NCBI RefSeq assembly: GCF_902381825.1
Contig: NZ_LR698973.1
Span: 2,236,504-2,248,454, forward strand
DNA length: 11,951 bases
Reading direction: 5' to 3'
From: Pseudocoprococcus catus
Lineage (GTDB): Bacteria; Bacillota; Clostridia; Lachnospirales; Lachnospiraceae
The notes beneath the pieces were generated by a model. It ran no database searches and was not told the DNA's origin. It was given only the letters and a program-made list of their open reading frames with translations. Shown here in pieces: positions 11,939-11,951 of the stretch. The position numbers were made by a program, and so were the translations under genes. How positions within the stretch are numbered: position 1 is the first letter of the stretch; each line of letters starts with the position of its first letter.

Positions 11939-11951
11939 ACTATAAAAAAAA

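Larger units (their letters stand above)
11620..11951. other. Right spacer: palindromic sites and clustered hairpins, no gene
   Basis: 332 bases with no credible gene; a minus-strand frame at 11655-11894 crosses perfect hairpins and lacks a ribosome binding site. The left half holds three GGAA-N5-TTCC-type palindromes. The right half has tandem hairpins at 11831-11848, 11855-11875, 11882-11902 and 11909-11938. No strong promoter for the macro-domain gene stands out; TTGTTT-N15-TATATT on the minus strand near 11713-11687 is weak. Confidence 0.6.

Overview
The window looks like accessory DNA from a low-to-mid GC Bacillota, plausibly a gut Clostridia or Erysipelotrichia relative. The evidence is AT-rich spacers, strong AGGAGG-type ribosome binding sites, GTG starts, intrinsic terminators and an IS605-type element common in that phylum. 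Every host gene lies on the minus strand. I see no rRNA, tRNA or CRISPR array, and no housekeeping gene apart from a RecD2-type helicase. A plasmid, integrative element or large phage-like element is a reasonable guess, but nothing here proves which.

Layout, right to left (the direction of host transcription): 11620-11951 is a hairpin-rich spacer with terminator-like structures and repeated GGAA-N5-TTCC palindromes. 11598-10447 encodes an unusual protein with a macro domain (ADP-ribose binding or hydrolysis), a HicB-like domain and a C-terminal domain I cannot name. It is coupled to a 127-aa hypothetical gene (10446-10063), and a terminator follows. 10062-9733 is a spacer with a possible promoter and structured leader for a 211-aa Cys-containing hypothetical gene (9732-9097), which has its own terminator. 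A second unit follows: a RecD2-like 5'-3' DNA helicase (8913-6739), a membrane-anchored CbbX/SpoVK-class AAA+ ATPase (6723-5335 as read, probably frameshifted near its 3' end), a 602-aa acidic protein with a duplicated internal module (5509-3701), and a 187-aa protein with a winged-helix-like segment (1048-485).

This second unit is interrupted by a complete IS200/IS605-family element (1146-3704) carrying tnpA (Y1 HUH transposase), tnpB (RuvC nuclease with a degenerate zinc finger) and a 3' omega-RNA region. Its ends match the IS608 scheme: flanking TTAC target, AAAG guide plus hairpin on the left, GAAT guide plus hairpin plus terminal TCAA on the right. It landed exactly in the stop codon of the 602-aa gene. 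The element supplies a new in-frame TGA, so the protein changes only in its last residue (Leu to Phe by reconstruction).

The left 484 bases carry no convincing gene. They hold strong plus-strand hairpins between a promoter-like sequence and an intrinsic terminator, which could be a free-standing structured RNA or the remains of another IS605-type element. The best leads for something undescribed are the macro-HicB fusion with its repeated palindromic upstream sites, the helicase / membrane AAA+ / duplicated-module operon, and the left-end structured RNA.
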